From NCBI RefSeq assembly GCF_014637175.1, contig NZ_BMEV01000029.1, forward strand, positions 1 to 40,086: a DNA stretch of 40,086 nucleotides, given 5' to 3'. This stretch comes from Compostibacillus humi. Lineage in GTDB: Bacteria; Bacillota; Bacilli; Bacillales; Amphibacillaceae. Position numbers and translations under genes: made by a program. Of this stretch, positions 24,947 through 32,433 are shown in pieces. The number at the start of each line of letters is the position of its first letter. Position 1 is the stretch's first letter. The notes beneath the pieces were generated by a model, which saw nothing but the letters and a program-made list of their open reading frames with translations, did no database searches and had not been told where the DNA came from.

Positions 24947-25522
24947 ATGAATTATCCAAACGGTAAAAAGGCGGCACACTCCCAGATCTCTCAGTCATCT
25001 TACAGCAACCGGGGAATGTCGCTGGAAGAAGACATTAATTTGACGAATCAATATTATTTAGATGCGGGAAGAGCTGTCATTCATAAAAAACCGACTCCGG
25101 TTCAAATCGTGAAAGTGGATTATCCGAAACGAAGTGCGGCTGTTATTAAAGAAGCGTATTTTAAACAGGCTTCCACTACCGATTATAATGGCCTGTATCG
25201 GGGAAAATATATAGATTTTGAAGCAAAAGAAACGAAAAATAAAACGAGTTTTCCGCTGATTAACATCCATGACCATCAAATTACCCATATGGAGCAAGTT
25301 GTAAAACATGGCGGAATTTGTTTTCTTATTATGCGCTTCAGCAGCCATAATGAAACGTATTTATTAGAAGCGGAGAAACTTTTCCCCTACTGGTACGACA
25401 AATTAAAGGGAGGAAAGCAATCCATTCCCTACGAAACGATTAAAGAAGAAGGATATATCGTTCCTTTTCAATTCCATAAAAGAGTGGACTATTTAGCTAT
25501 AATTGATAGTTTGTATTTCTAG
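24947..25522 (+). CDS. recU: Holliday junction resolvase RecU
   Basis: A 191-residue nuclease that cuts four-way DNA junctions in recombination and chromosome separation. The active region has [21 protein letters not shown], with the Asp and Glu-x-Lys of the PD-ExK fold; the flexible N terminus ([14 protein letters not shown]) and the stalk region DHQITHM are typical. Start follows AGGGGGA. The stop is 17 bases before the ponA start, an old pairing in bacilli that ties junction cutting to cell wall growth genes. Confidence 0.96.
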   Translation: MNYPNGKKAAHSQISQSSYSNRGMSLEEDINLTNQYYLDAGRAVIHKKPTPVQIVKVDYPKRSAAVIKEAYFKQASTTDYNGLYRGKYIDFEAKETKNKTSFPLINIHDHQITHMEQVVKHGGICFLIMRFSSHNETYLLEAEKLFPYWYDKLKGGKQSIPYETIKEEGYIVPFQFHKRVDYLAIIDSLYF

Positions 25523-25539
25523 AGATGGAGGTAACGAGC

Positions 25540-28269
25540 GTGACTGAAAATCGTCAAAGCAGAACGGCAAGCAGAGCTGCCAGAAGAAAGCAAAAAAAGA
25601 AGCAAAAAAAATCAATTTGGAAAAAAATATTAATTGCATTGGCTATCGTTTTTCTCGCAACTGCAATTGGAACGACCGCAGTTTTCGGCTACTGGATAGC
25701 CACAGCACCTGAATTGGATGAATCGAAACTGGCCGATCCTTTCTCCTCTTCTTTGCTTGATAAAGACGGAAAGGAGTTTGCTGTTCTCGGTACAGATAAT
25801 CGGAAAAAAATTGAATATGAAGATTTGCCGCAGGTCTTGATTGATGCGGTGACAGCAACGGAAGATGCCCGCTTTTTCAAGCATCACGGCATTGATTTCC
25901 GCAGACTGTTTGGCGCTATTTTAGCCAATATTACCGATGGATTTGGATCGCAAGGTGCAAGTACGATTACCCATCAAGTGGTGGAAAAATCTTTTCTCTC
26001 ACCAGAGAAAAAGATTAAATTAAAGGTCCAGGAACAATGGCTTGCATTGAAATTGGAACGAAAATATTCCAAAGAAGAAATTTTGGAAATGTACTTAAAT
26101 AAAATATTTTACGGTGCCAATTCCTACGGGGTTGCCCAAGCGGCAGAAACGTATTTCGGAAAATCGGATCTTCACGATTTAACATTGGCGGAAGCAGCCA
26201 TCTTAGCAGGATTGCCACAGCGTCCGACCGCATACAATCCGTTTGAAAATCCGGATGCAACAAAAAAACGGATGCATACTGTACTTGATTTAATGGTAAG
26301 ACATGGCAAAATCACTGAAGAAGAAGCGGAAGAAGCAAAACAAGTGGACATACCTTCCCTTCTAGTGGAAAAACGTCCAGAGTCTAATCCATATGATGCC
26401 TTTATTCAGCAAGTGCAACAGGAAATTGAAGAGAAACTGGACGGGGCAAATATATTTACTGATGGTTTAACCATTCATACGACGTTAGATACGAGTATTC
26501 AAGATTATGTCGAATTTTTATTGAAAGATAGCGAAGAGAACCCGATTCCTTATCCAGACGATGAAATGCAAGCTGGCATGGTCGTTCTCGATACGAAAAC
26601 CGGAGCAATTAAAGCTATTGGCGGAAGCCGAAATAATGAAAATATAGGCGGCTTTAACTACGCCATTCATGGCGGAAGCCAGCCTGGGTCAGTGGCAAAG
26701 CCGATTATTGCATATGGACCGGCCATTGAATATAATAAAATTTCTACCTATCATCAAATTAATGACGATAAACCTTATGAAATTGCCGGAACAGATAAGG
26801 CAATCCGCAACTGGAACCGGCAGTACCAAGGATGGGTCAGCGCCCGATACGCGTTGCAATGGTCATTAAACGTTCCTGCCGTCAAAGTGTTTGATGAAGC
26901 CGGCTGGGCAAATGCCCAACAATTTGCAGAAAATCTCGGAATCGAATTCGCAAATGATGAGATTGCCTTAACGGACCCGATTGGCGGTTCACAGACGGAA
27001 GTTACCCCGCTGCAGATTGCAGGGGCTTATCGAGCTTTTGGCAACGAAGGAATATATAACGAGCCGTATGCGGTGACGAAAGTTGTCTTCCAGGACGGCC
27101 GGGAAGTGGATTTAACTCCGGATGCAGAAGTGGTAATGGCCGATTACACCGCATATATGATTACGGATATGTTAAAAACAGTCGTCAGAGAAGGAACAGG
27201 TACAGCTGCAAACATCTCGGGACTTCCAGTTGCCGGGAAAACGGGAACGACAAACTTAGAGCATAAGGAAGGGTCTCCCGATGCTTGGTTTGCTGGATAT
27301 ACAACGAATTTCACGATTGCAGCCTGGGCTGGCGGATACACGGATGAAAACGGGAACCGGGATGTCATCCCTCAAGGCGGGACACAAGTACCGATCCATT
27401 TATTCCGGCATACGATGCAGGAAATATCCCAAGGATTGGAAACTCCAGATTTTGAACGTCCAAGTTCCGTCGTTGAAGTGAAAGTGGAAAAAGGATCAAA
27501 TCCGCCAAGATTGCCGAGTGAGTTTACGCCGGCATCGGAAATTGTTACCGAATTATTTGTAAAAGGGACGGAACCGACAGAGGTTTCCGAAAAATTTGAT
27601 GAACTCGATCCGGTTACAGGTTTAACGGCGACATATGATGAGGAAACAAATTCGATCCACGTAGAATGGAAGTATGATGAAGAAGCGGACGTTTCCTTTG
27701 AAGTCAGTGCCGCACTGGCAGGAAGCGAAATGCAAGTCTTGTCCCTCACGGAGGATACAGCGATGACAATTTCTGAAGTGGAGCCTGGAGAATATCAAAT
27801 TCAAGTCGTCGTAGTAAGCAATGAAGATGAAGAAATTCGCAGTGAACCGGCAACAGTGAAAGTAACGGTTGCGGAGGAAGAAGAAAATATTCCTCCAGTG
27901 CAAAACTTAAATGCGGTGTATGATGAAAATAGAGGCATCATTGATGTAACTTGGAGCTATCAAGGTCCTCCAGCTGCCTTTGAAGTATCTGTAAATGGTC
28001 AAGTCCATTCAAACCTTGTTCAAGGTAACGGCATTGAAATTAGCGGTGCTGTACCGGGAACAACATATCAGATTATTGTCACCCCAATCGGCCAGCGGGG
28101 AGCAAATGAAGGCGTCCGTGGGGAATCGGCTTCCTTTACCATCGATATTCCTGGCGAAACTTCCCCGCCGCCGGAAGAAGAGGAAGAAATTCCGGAACAA
28201 CCGGCTGATGGGGAAAATGGCGAAGGTGAAAATGAACAGCCGCAAGATGAAGATAATGTTGAAGAATAG
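25540..28269 (+). CDS. ponA: bifunctional penicillin-binding protein 1A
   Basis: A 909-residue class A PBP that polymerises glycan and cross-links peptides. After a basic cytosolic tail and one membrane helix (about 30-52), the glycosyltransferase domain has E108 in ATEDARFFKHHG and GASTITHQ; the transpeptidase has S384-V-A-K387, the SLN motif and K567-T-G. Two fibronectin III-like domains (about 690-775 and 785-870) and an acidic Glu/Pro/Gln tail follow. I start at GTG 25540, as GGAGGTAACGAGC lies before it; ATG 25525 would place that site in the gene. GpsB in this window is its known partner. Confidence 0.96.
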   Translation: MTENRQSRTASRAARRKQKKKQKKSIWKKILIALAIVFLATAIGTTAVFGYWIATAPELDESKLADPFSSSLLDKDGKEFAVLGTDNRKKIEYEDLPQVLIDAVTATEDARFFKHHGIDFRRLFGAILANITDGFGSQGASTITHQVVEKSFLSPEKKIKLKVQEQWLALKLERKYSKEEILEMYLNKIFYGANSYGVAQAAETYFGKSDLHDLTLAEAAILAGLPQRPTAYNPFENPDATKKRMHTVLDLMVRHGKITEEEAEEAKQVDIPSLLVEKRPESNPYDAFIQQVQQEIEEKLDGANIFTDGLTIHTTLDTSIQDYVEFLLKDSEENPIPYPDDEMQAGMVVLDTKTGAIKAIGGSRNNENIGGFNYAIHGGSQPGSVAKPIIAYGPAIEYNKISTYHQINDDKPYEIAGTDKAIRNWNRQYQGWVSARYALQWSLNVPAVKVFDEAGWANAQQFAENLGIEFANDEIALTDPIGGSQTEVTPLQIAGAYRAFGNEGIYNEPYAVTKVVFQDGREVDLTPDAEVVMADYTAYMITDMLKTVVREGTGTAANISGLPVAGKTGTTNLEHKEGSPDAWFAGYTTNFTIAAWAGGYTDENGNRDVIPQGGTQVPIHLFRHTMQEISQGLETPDFERPSSVVEVKVEKGSNPPRLPSEFTPASEIVTELFVKGTEPTEVSEKFDELDPVTGLTATYDEETNSIHVEWKYDEEADVSFEVSAALAGSEMQVLSLTEDTAMTISEVEPGEYQIQVVVVSNEDEEIRSEPATVKVTVAEEEENIPPVQNLNAVYDENRGIIDVTWSYQGPPAAFEVSVNGQVHSNLVQGNGIEISGAVPGTTYQIIVTPIGQRGANEGVRGESASFTIDIPGETSPPPEEEEEIPEQPADGENGEGENEQPQDEDNVEE

Positions 28270-28274
28270 AAATA

Positions 28275-28312
28275 AAAAAAGTCAAGCAGGTTTTCTCCTG
28301 CTTGACTTTTTC
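28275..28312. terminator. bidirectional terminator ponA
   Basis: AAAAAGTCAAGCAGG pairs with CCTGCTTGACTTTTT around TTTTCT, with T tracts on both strands. It separates ponA from a convergent gene. Confidence 0.9.
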
Positions 28313-28313
28313 T

Positions 28314-28874
28314 TTATAGCAGCTGAAATCGTTCTCCAATTAATTTAGCAGCAGCTTCTGCGCTTAAATTGGTATTATCGATTCGCAAATAATTCTCTTG
28401 CTTTATTTCTCCCGGAAATGAGTTTAGGCGGTGTTTCTTAAACGTCTCCTTCAACTCCACTTCAGACCAGTCAATATTTCTCTTCGTCGGTTTATGTTTC
28501 AGCCGATGGGGACTTTTATTCCTCTCCAGTCTCACCGCTAATGCAGCTTCCAATTCTACAAAACAGATGGTGGCTCCATGGGAACGAAAGATCTCACAAA
28601 TTCGGCCGACATAATCCCAATCCTCCTGTTTGTCAAAAGCCCAAACGTAGGTGAATATTAAGCCCTTCTGATTGCTTTTCGCCATGGCTTTAAATATTTC
28701 CTCCCTAAAGTGATCGGATAATTTCCACATTTCCGGTGTAAATCCAAAAAAAGGGACGAGCAAATCAATCGTCATATGATTATGAAACAGTTTCAATCCT
28801 GTTAATTTTTCTAACTCTTGACCTACCGTCATTTTCCCGACAGCTTGGGGACCGAAGATTAGCACAAATTTCAT
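28314..28874 (-). CDS. P-loop kinase-like protein
   Basis: A 186-residue protein with a Walker A loop GPQAVGKMTVG (8-18) at its N terminus, followed by LFHNHMTIDLLVPFFG. This resembles small nucleotide or shikimate kinase-like proteins (AAA/ATPase labels are common); the substrate is unknown. The lid region is rich in basic residues (VRLERNKSPHRLKHK). Start ATG 28874 follows AAAGGAG; the nominal earlier TTG is too close to it. It comes 28 bases after nth and occupies the place of ypoC in B. subtilis. Confidence 0.75.
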   Translation of the reverse strand: MKFVLIFGPQAVGKMTVGQELEKLTGLKLFHNHMTIDLLVPFFGFTPEMWKLSDHFREEIFKAMAKSNQKGLIFTYVWAFDKQEDWDYVGRICEIFRSHGATICFVELEAALAVRLERNKSPHRLKHKPTKRNIDWSEVELKETFKKHRLNSFPGEIKQENYLRIDNTNLSAEAAAKLIGERFQLL

Positions 28875-28902
28875 GAGCTGCAACTCCTTTTTATCTACGG
28901 AT

Positions 28903-29553
28903 TCAAGAAATTTGTTTCATTCGCTTCTTCCCTTCCCGGCATAAATCAAGAAGCGGGCACTCGGGACAATTCGGGTTTCTTGCTTTACAATGGTAACGGC
29001 CAAAGAAGATCATTCGATGATGAGTAATCGTCCACTCTTCCTTTGGCACCTTTCGCATTAATGTTTCTTCTACTTCCCGCACCGAATCTTTCCAGCGGCA
29101 TATACCGAGCCGTTTGGATACCCTTTCCACATGGGTATCCACTGCAATCGCCGGTTCATTAAAGGCAATCGAGGCAACGACGTTCGCTGTTTTTCGCCCT
29201 ACCCCGGCAAGCTTCATCAGCTCATCCCGCGTTTCCGGAACTTTTCCGTCATAATCTTCAATAATCGCCTGACATAATTTTTGGATGTTTTTCGCCTTAT
29301 TTCGATATAAGCCGATGGAACGAATATCATTTTGCAGTTCTTCCAGCGGCACAGACACATAATCCTCCGGCTTTTGATATTTTTTGAATAATGTTGCGGT
29401 TACTTTATTCACCAGCTTGTCTGTACATTGGGCGGACAGAACGACGGCAATTAATAATTCGAACGGGTTGGAATGGTTCAATTCCCCTTTTGCATCCGGG
29501 AACATTTCCGCAAATACGTCCAAGCAACGTCTTATCTGTTTATTATTTAGCAT
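28903..29553 (-). CDS. nth: endonuclease III
   Basis: A 216-residue DNA glycosylase/AP lyase that removes oxidised pyrimidines. The helix-hairpin-helix has LAGVGRKTANVV with the catalytic Lys, and IAVDTHVERV carries the catalytic Asp; the [4Fe-4S] cluster pattern is C189-x6-C196-x2-C199-x5-C205. It starts 4 bases after the dnaD stop, so it is translated with dnaD; dnaD-nth is the standard order in bacilli. Confidence 0.96.
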   Translation of the reverse strand: MLNNKQIRRCLDVFAEMFPDAKGELNHSNPFELLIAVVLSAQCTDKLVNKVTATLFKKYQKPEDYVSVPLEELQNDIRSIGLYRNKAKNIQKLCQAIIEDYDGKVPETRDELMKLAGVGRKTANVVASIAFNEPAIAVDTHVERVSKRLGICRWKDSVREVEETLMRKVPKEEWTITHHRMIFFGRYHCKARNPNCPECPLLDLCREGKKRMKQIS

Positions 29554-29557
29554 CGTT

Positions 29558-30238
29558 TCATTCTTCCCCTTCTAACCAATTATAATAAATGGAAGTATCT
29601 CTTTTTGTTTGCTTTTTTAGTGCTGGGCCAGAATAGGACTGGTGGAAATTTCTCGCAGCATTTCGTGCCTGCTCCACCGTATGGATTCCCTTTTTCTTCC
29701 ATTCTCGCAAAATCCTGTCAATGTACTTAAAATTCAATTTCCCCATTAATACGGCTTCTCTCAAGGCTGCCTTAATTAGTGCAGGAATAATTTTGTCTTC
29801 GTCCAGCCAAGTATTCACCATTTCAATCTCAAAAGGAGAAAGCGGCCTGCCAAATTCCTGTTCAAACAAAATAAATATTGTTCCTTCAGCGTCCTCTGCC
29901 TTTTCTTCTTTTTCGGCAAACAGTTTTTCAAATAACGGATTTAAGGAGTAGGACTCGCTCAGCTGATTTGCTTCATTTTCCTTTTGTTGAATCGATAACA
30001 TTCCCTTTTGTATCAATTTCCGCAAAATCATCGTACATTCCTTTTCGTCGATCGTCATATGTTGGACGATTTCTTTCGGTGTCGGAAAATCGTTTTGCTG
30101 TTTTAAAAAGCGGAGCAAATGCAATATTACCATGACTTCCTTTTCGTCCAGACCGAGGGAGGAATAATCGGTAAGAATTTTCTCTGGGACTGATATTTGG
30201 TTGAAAACAATTTGTTGTATTTCATTCCATTTTGCCAT
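29558..30238 (-). CDS. dnaD: DNA replication initiation protein DnaD
   Basis: A 226-residue primosome protein that helps DnaA-dependent and PriA-dependent helicase loading. The N-terminal winged-helix domain (about 20-95) and the C-terminal DnaD domain (about 130-215) are visible; the latter has the YIDRILREWKKKGI motif that binds DNA. Start ATG 30238 follows GAGGTG; a 19-residue longer frame begins at a place without a ribosome site. It heads the dnaD-nth pair. Confidence 0.95.
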   Translation of the reverse strand: MAKWNEIQQIVFNQISVPEKILTDYSSLGLDEKEVMVILHLLRFLKQQNDFPTPKEIVQHMTIDEKECTMILRKLIQKGMLSIQQKENEANQLSESYSLNPLFEKLFAEKEEKAEDAEGTIFILFEQEFGRPLSPFEIEMVNTWLDEDKIIPALIKAALREAVLMGKLNFKYIDRILREWKKKGIHTVEQARNAARNFHQSYSGPALKKQTKRDTSIYYNWLEGEE

Positions 30239-30282
30239 TGGCAGCACCTCAATATTAGTATACATGAATGGTAAATAAAGAG

Positions 30283-30310
30283 TAATCCCTTGCACGACAG
30301 CAAGGGATTA
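30283..30310 (-). terminator. terminator after asnS
   Basis: TAATCCCTTGC pairs with GCAAGGGATTA around a 6-base loop; on the minus strand CTCTTTATTT follows. The T tract is weak, so some readthrough to dnaD is possible. Confidence 0.65.
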
Positions 30311-30315
30311 AGGTT

Positions 30316-31611
30316 TTACGGATATAGACGGTTTAGTAATCTAGGGAAAGGAATCGTTTCTCGAACATGTTCTACTCCGCTGATCCAGGCAACGGTTCTC
30401 TCCAATCCTAAACCGAAACCTGAATGAGGAACACTTCCGTATTTGCATAGCTCCAAATACCATTGATACGCTTCTCCGGTTAAACCGTGTTCTTCATAAC
30501 GCTGTTTCATCAGTTCCAGATCATCAATCCGCTGAGAACCGCCAATAATTTCTCCATATCCTTCAGGAGCAATTAAATCCGCACATAAGACGACTTCCGG
30601 CCGATTTGGATCTGGCTTCATGTAAAATGCTTTAATTTTTGTCGGATAATGGGTGATAAATACCGGTTTATCAAAGCTTTCGGCAATTGCTGTTTCATGT
30701 GGTGCGCCAAAGTCTTCACCCCATTCAATATCGTAAAAGCCTTTCTCTTTTAATAAAGCGATGGCCTCATCATAAGTAATTCGCGGAAATGGTGTTTTTA
30801 CCTTTTCTAATTTCGAAACGTCCCTGCCTAAAGTTTCCAGTTCCAGTTTGCAATTTTTCAATACGGACTGAACGATAAAGCTGACATACTCTTCTTGCAC
30901 TTTTAGGCTCTCTTCATGATCAGTAAACGCCATTTCCGGCTCAATCATCCAAAATTCGATTAAATGTCTCCTTGTCTTTGATTTTTCTGCGCGAAAAGTC
31001 GGTCCAAAGGAGAACACTTTGCCAAAAGCCATTGCTGCTGCTTCCATATATAATTGGCCGCTTTGGGATAAATATGCTTCTTCATCAAAATATTTTGTAT
31101 GGAACAATTCCGTCGTTCCTTCTGCAGAGGACGCGGTTAAAATAGGCGGATCAATTTTTACGAAATCATTGTCATTGAAAAATTGGTATGTAGCCCGAAT
31201 GATTTCATTCCTGATTTTCATCACCGCATGCTGTTTTTTCGAGCGCAGCCAAAGATGCCGGTGATCCATTAAAAATTCAATCCCGTGCTCTTTCGGTGTA
31301 ATCGGGTAATCTTCTGCTTCATGGATTACTTCGATATCAGATACTTGCATTTCGTAACCGAGTGGTGAACGTTTGTCCTCGACAATTTTCCCTGTAATGT
31401 ACATGGACGTTTCCTGTGTCATCGTTTTTGCCAATTGAAAAATCTCTTCAGAAACATTGTTTTTTGCAACAACCCCTTGCATAAAGCCTGTACCATCCCG
31501 GAGCTGCAAAAAGGCAATTTTACCGCTGGAACGTTTATTCGTTAGCCAGGCACCAATTGTTACCGTATCCCCTACATAATTTGCTGCTTTTGCTATTGTT
31601 GTTTTATTCAT
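30316..31611 (-). CDS. asnS: asparaginyl-tRNA synthetase
   Basis: A 431-residue class IIb synthetase that charges tRNA-Asn. The N-terminal OB fold reads the anticodon ([23 protein letters not shown]); class II motif 2 is [21 protein letters not shown] in part and motif 3 is [12 protein letters not shown]. Start ATG 31611 follows GGAGGTTTAAAG. It is 37 bases after ypmB. No T-box leader is found upstream, so control by tRNA is not indicated. Confidence 0.96.
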   Translation of the reverse strand: MNKTTIAKAANYVGDTVTIGAWLTNKRSSGKIAFLQLRDGTGFMQGVVAKNNVSEEIFQLAKTMTQETSMYITGKIVEDKRSPLGYEMQVSDIEVIHEAEDYPITPKEHGIEFLMDHRHLWLRSKKQHAVMKIRNEIIRATYQFFNDNDFVKIDPPILTASSAEGTTELFHTKYFDEEAYLSQSGQLYMEAAAMAFGKVFSFGPTFRAEKSKTRRHLIEFWMIEPEMAFTDHEESLKVQEEYVSFIVQSVLKNCKLELETLGRDVSKLEKVKTPFPRITYDEAIALLKEKGFYDIEWGEDFGAPHETAIAESFDKPVFITHYPTKIKAFYMKPDPNRPEVVLCADLIAPEGYGEIIGGSQRIDDLELMKQRYEEHGLTGEAYQWYLELCKYGSVPHSGFGLGLERTVAWISGVEHVRETIPFPRLLNRLYP

Positions 31612-31648
31612 CTGCTTTAAACCTCCATCCATAATTTAGGAATCATTA

Positions 31649-32173
31649 TTATTTAAAATCCTTCGTAAACCGGTATTGTTCTACGCGGGTGCCATCATCC
31701 ATCGTTACATAGTCAAGAACATACCGATTATACTCGTCGTAATAGATGATTTCCCAAAGCATTTCCTCATTGATAATAGCTGGATTAATTTCAACAAAAG
31801 TACAATTTTCGCAGTTTTCTTTCCAGTCTGCATAAATGGAACCTTTGCTGATTACTTCATCCATATTGACAGAATGAATCTTTTTTTCCTTTCCAGCCAG
31901 CGGGTAAAAAATGATTTTTTCTTCTCCAGACTCATCCTCTCCGAGCAATACATGGTATGATTCTTCCCCGGAGAATAAATCAATATCCTTTACTTCTTTT
32001 ATGGCGGTCTGCTCCAAAATGACGGAAATTGTATGATCCATACTCTGTTCTTTAATTTCCATCGCTTCGTTATAAATATAAACCGCCAGAAAAATGACTC
32101 CGGCTAAAAATATGCCGGTAATTATAAGGGTAATGGTTAGCCAGTGAAAACCAAATAATTGTTTTTGTCTCAA
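31649..32173 (-). CDS. ypmB: YpmB-like membrane-anchored protein
   Basis: A 174-residue protein with one N-terminal membrane helix (about 10-32) and an outer domain, like B. subtilis YpmB, which has two PepSY-like units. Strong segments are WKENCENCTFVEINPAI and the late YNRYVLDYVTMDDG. Function unknown; an outer-surface role is likely. Start is TTG 32173 with a modest AGGTTGG site. It is followed by asnS; the aspB gene found between them in B. subtilis is absent. Confidence 0.82.
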   Translation of the reverse strand: MRQKQLFGFHWLTITLIITGIFLAGVIFLAVYIYNEAMEIKEQSMDHTISVILEQTAIKEVKDIDLFSGEESYHVLLGEDESGEEKIIFYPLAGKEKKIHSVNMDEVISKGSIYADWKENCENCTFVEINPAIINEEMLWEIIYYDEYNRYVLDYVTMDDGTRVEQYRFTKDFK

Positions 32174-32294
32174 TGTGATCCCAACCTACAGGATTTATTT
32201 TACACTTTTGTTTGTTCTGAGGCATTTACTGCTGTACGATTTATCATAAATTGTTAATTATATAATTGCTCCTGTTACAGATACTAACACTACG

Positions 32295-32323
32295 TTGATA
32301 TTTCAAATGAAGCATATTATAAG
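32295..32323 (+). promoter_or_regulatory. plus-strand sigma-A promoter facing dinG
   Basis: -35 TTGATA (32295-32300), 17-base spacer, -10 TATAAG (32318-32323). It points toward the 3' end of dinG, where a terminator waits. Confidence 0.5.
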
Positions 32324-32329
32324 TATACA

Positions 32330-32433
32330 ATGAATGAAAAGGATTTGCTTTATTTTTATAAATTTCAACAGTAATGAAGCCTGCACCTTTTTATCATCTG
32401 AACTGATGCAAACGATGCATCAGTTATTTTTTT
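32330..32433 (+). ncRNA. candidate ~100-nt RNA converging on dinG
   Basis: After the promoter at 32295-32323, the plus strand ends in a strong Rho-independent terminator: AACTGATGCA (32401-32410), loop AACGA, TGCATCAGTT (32416-32425), then ATTTTTTT. The T run is only on the plus strand, so it does not look like a dinG terminator. The stretch has only a 13-codon frame. I recognise no known RNA family. It could be a small RNA, or a convergent transcript that touches the last bases of dinG. Confidence 0.38.

Noticed and set aside
31612-32294. T-box before ypmB-asnS
   Set aside because: No T-box sequence or specifier stem pattern is visible.
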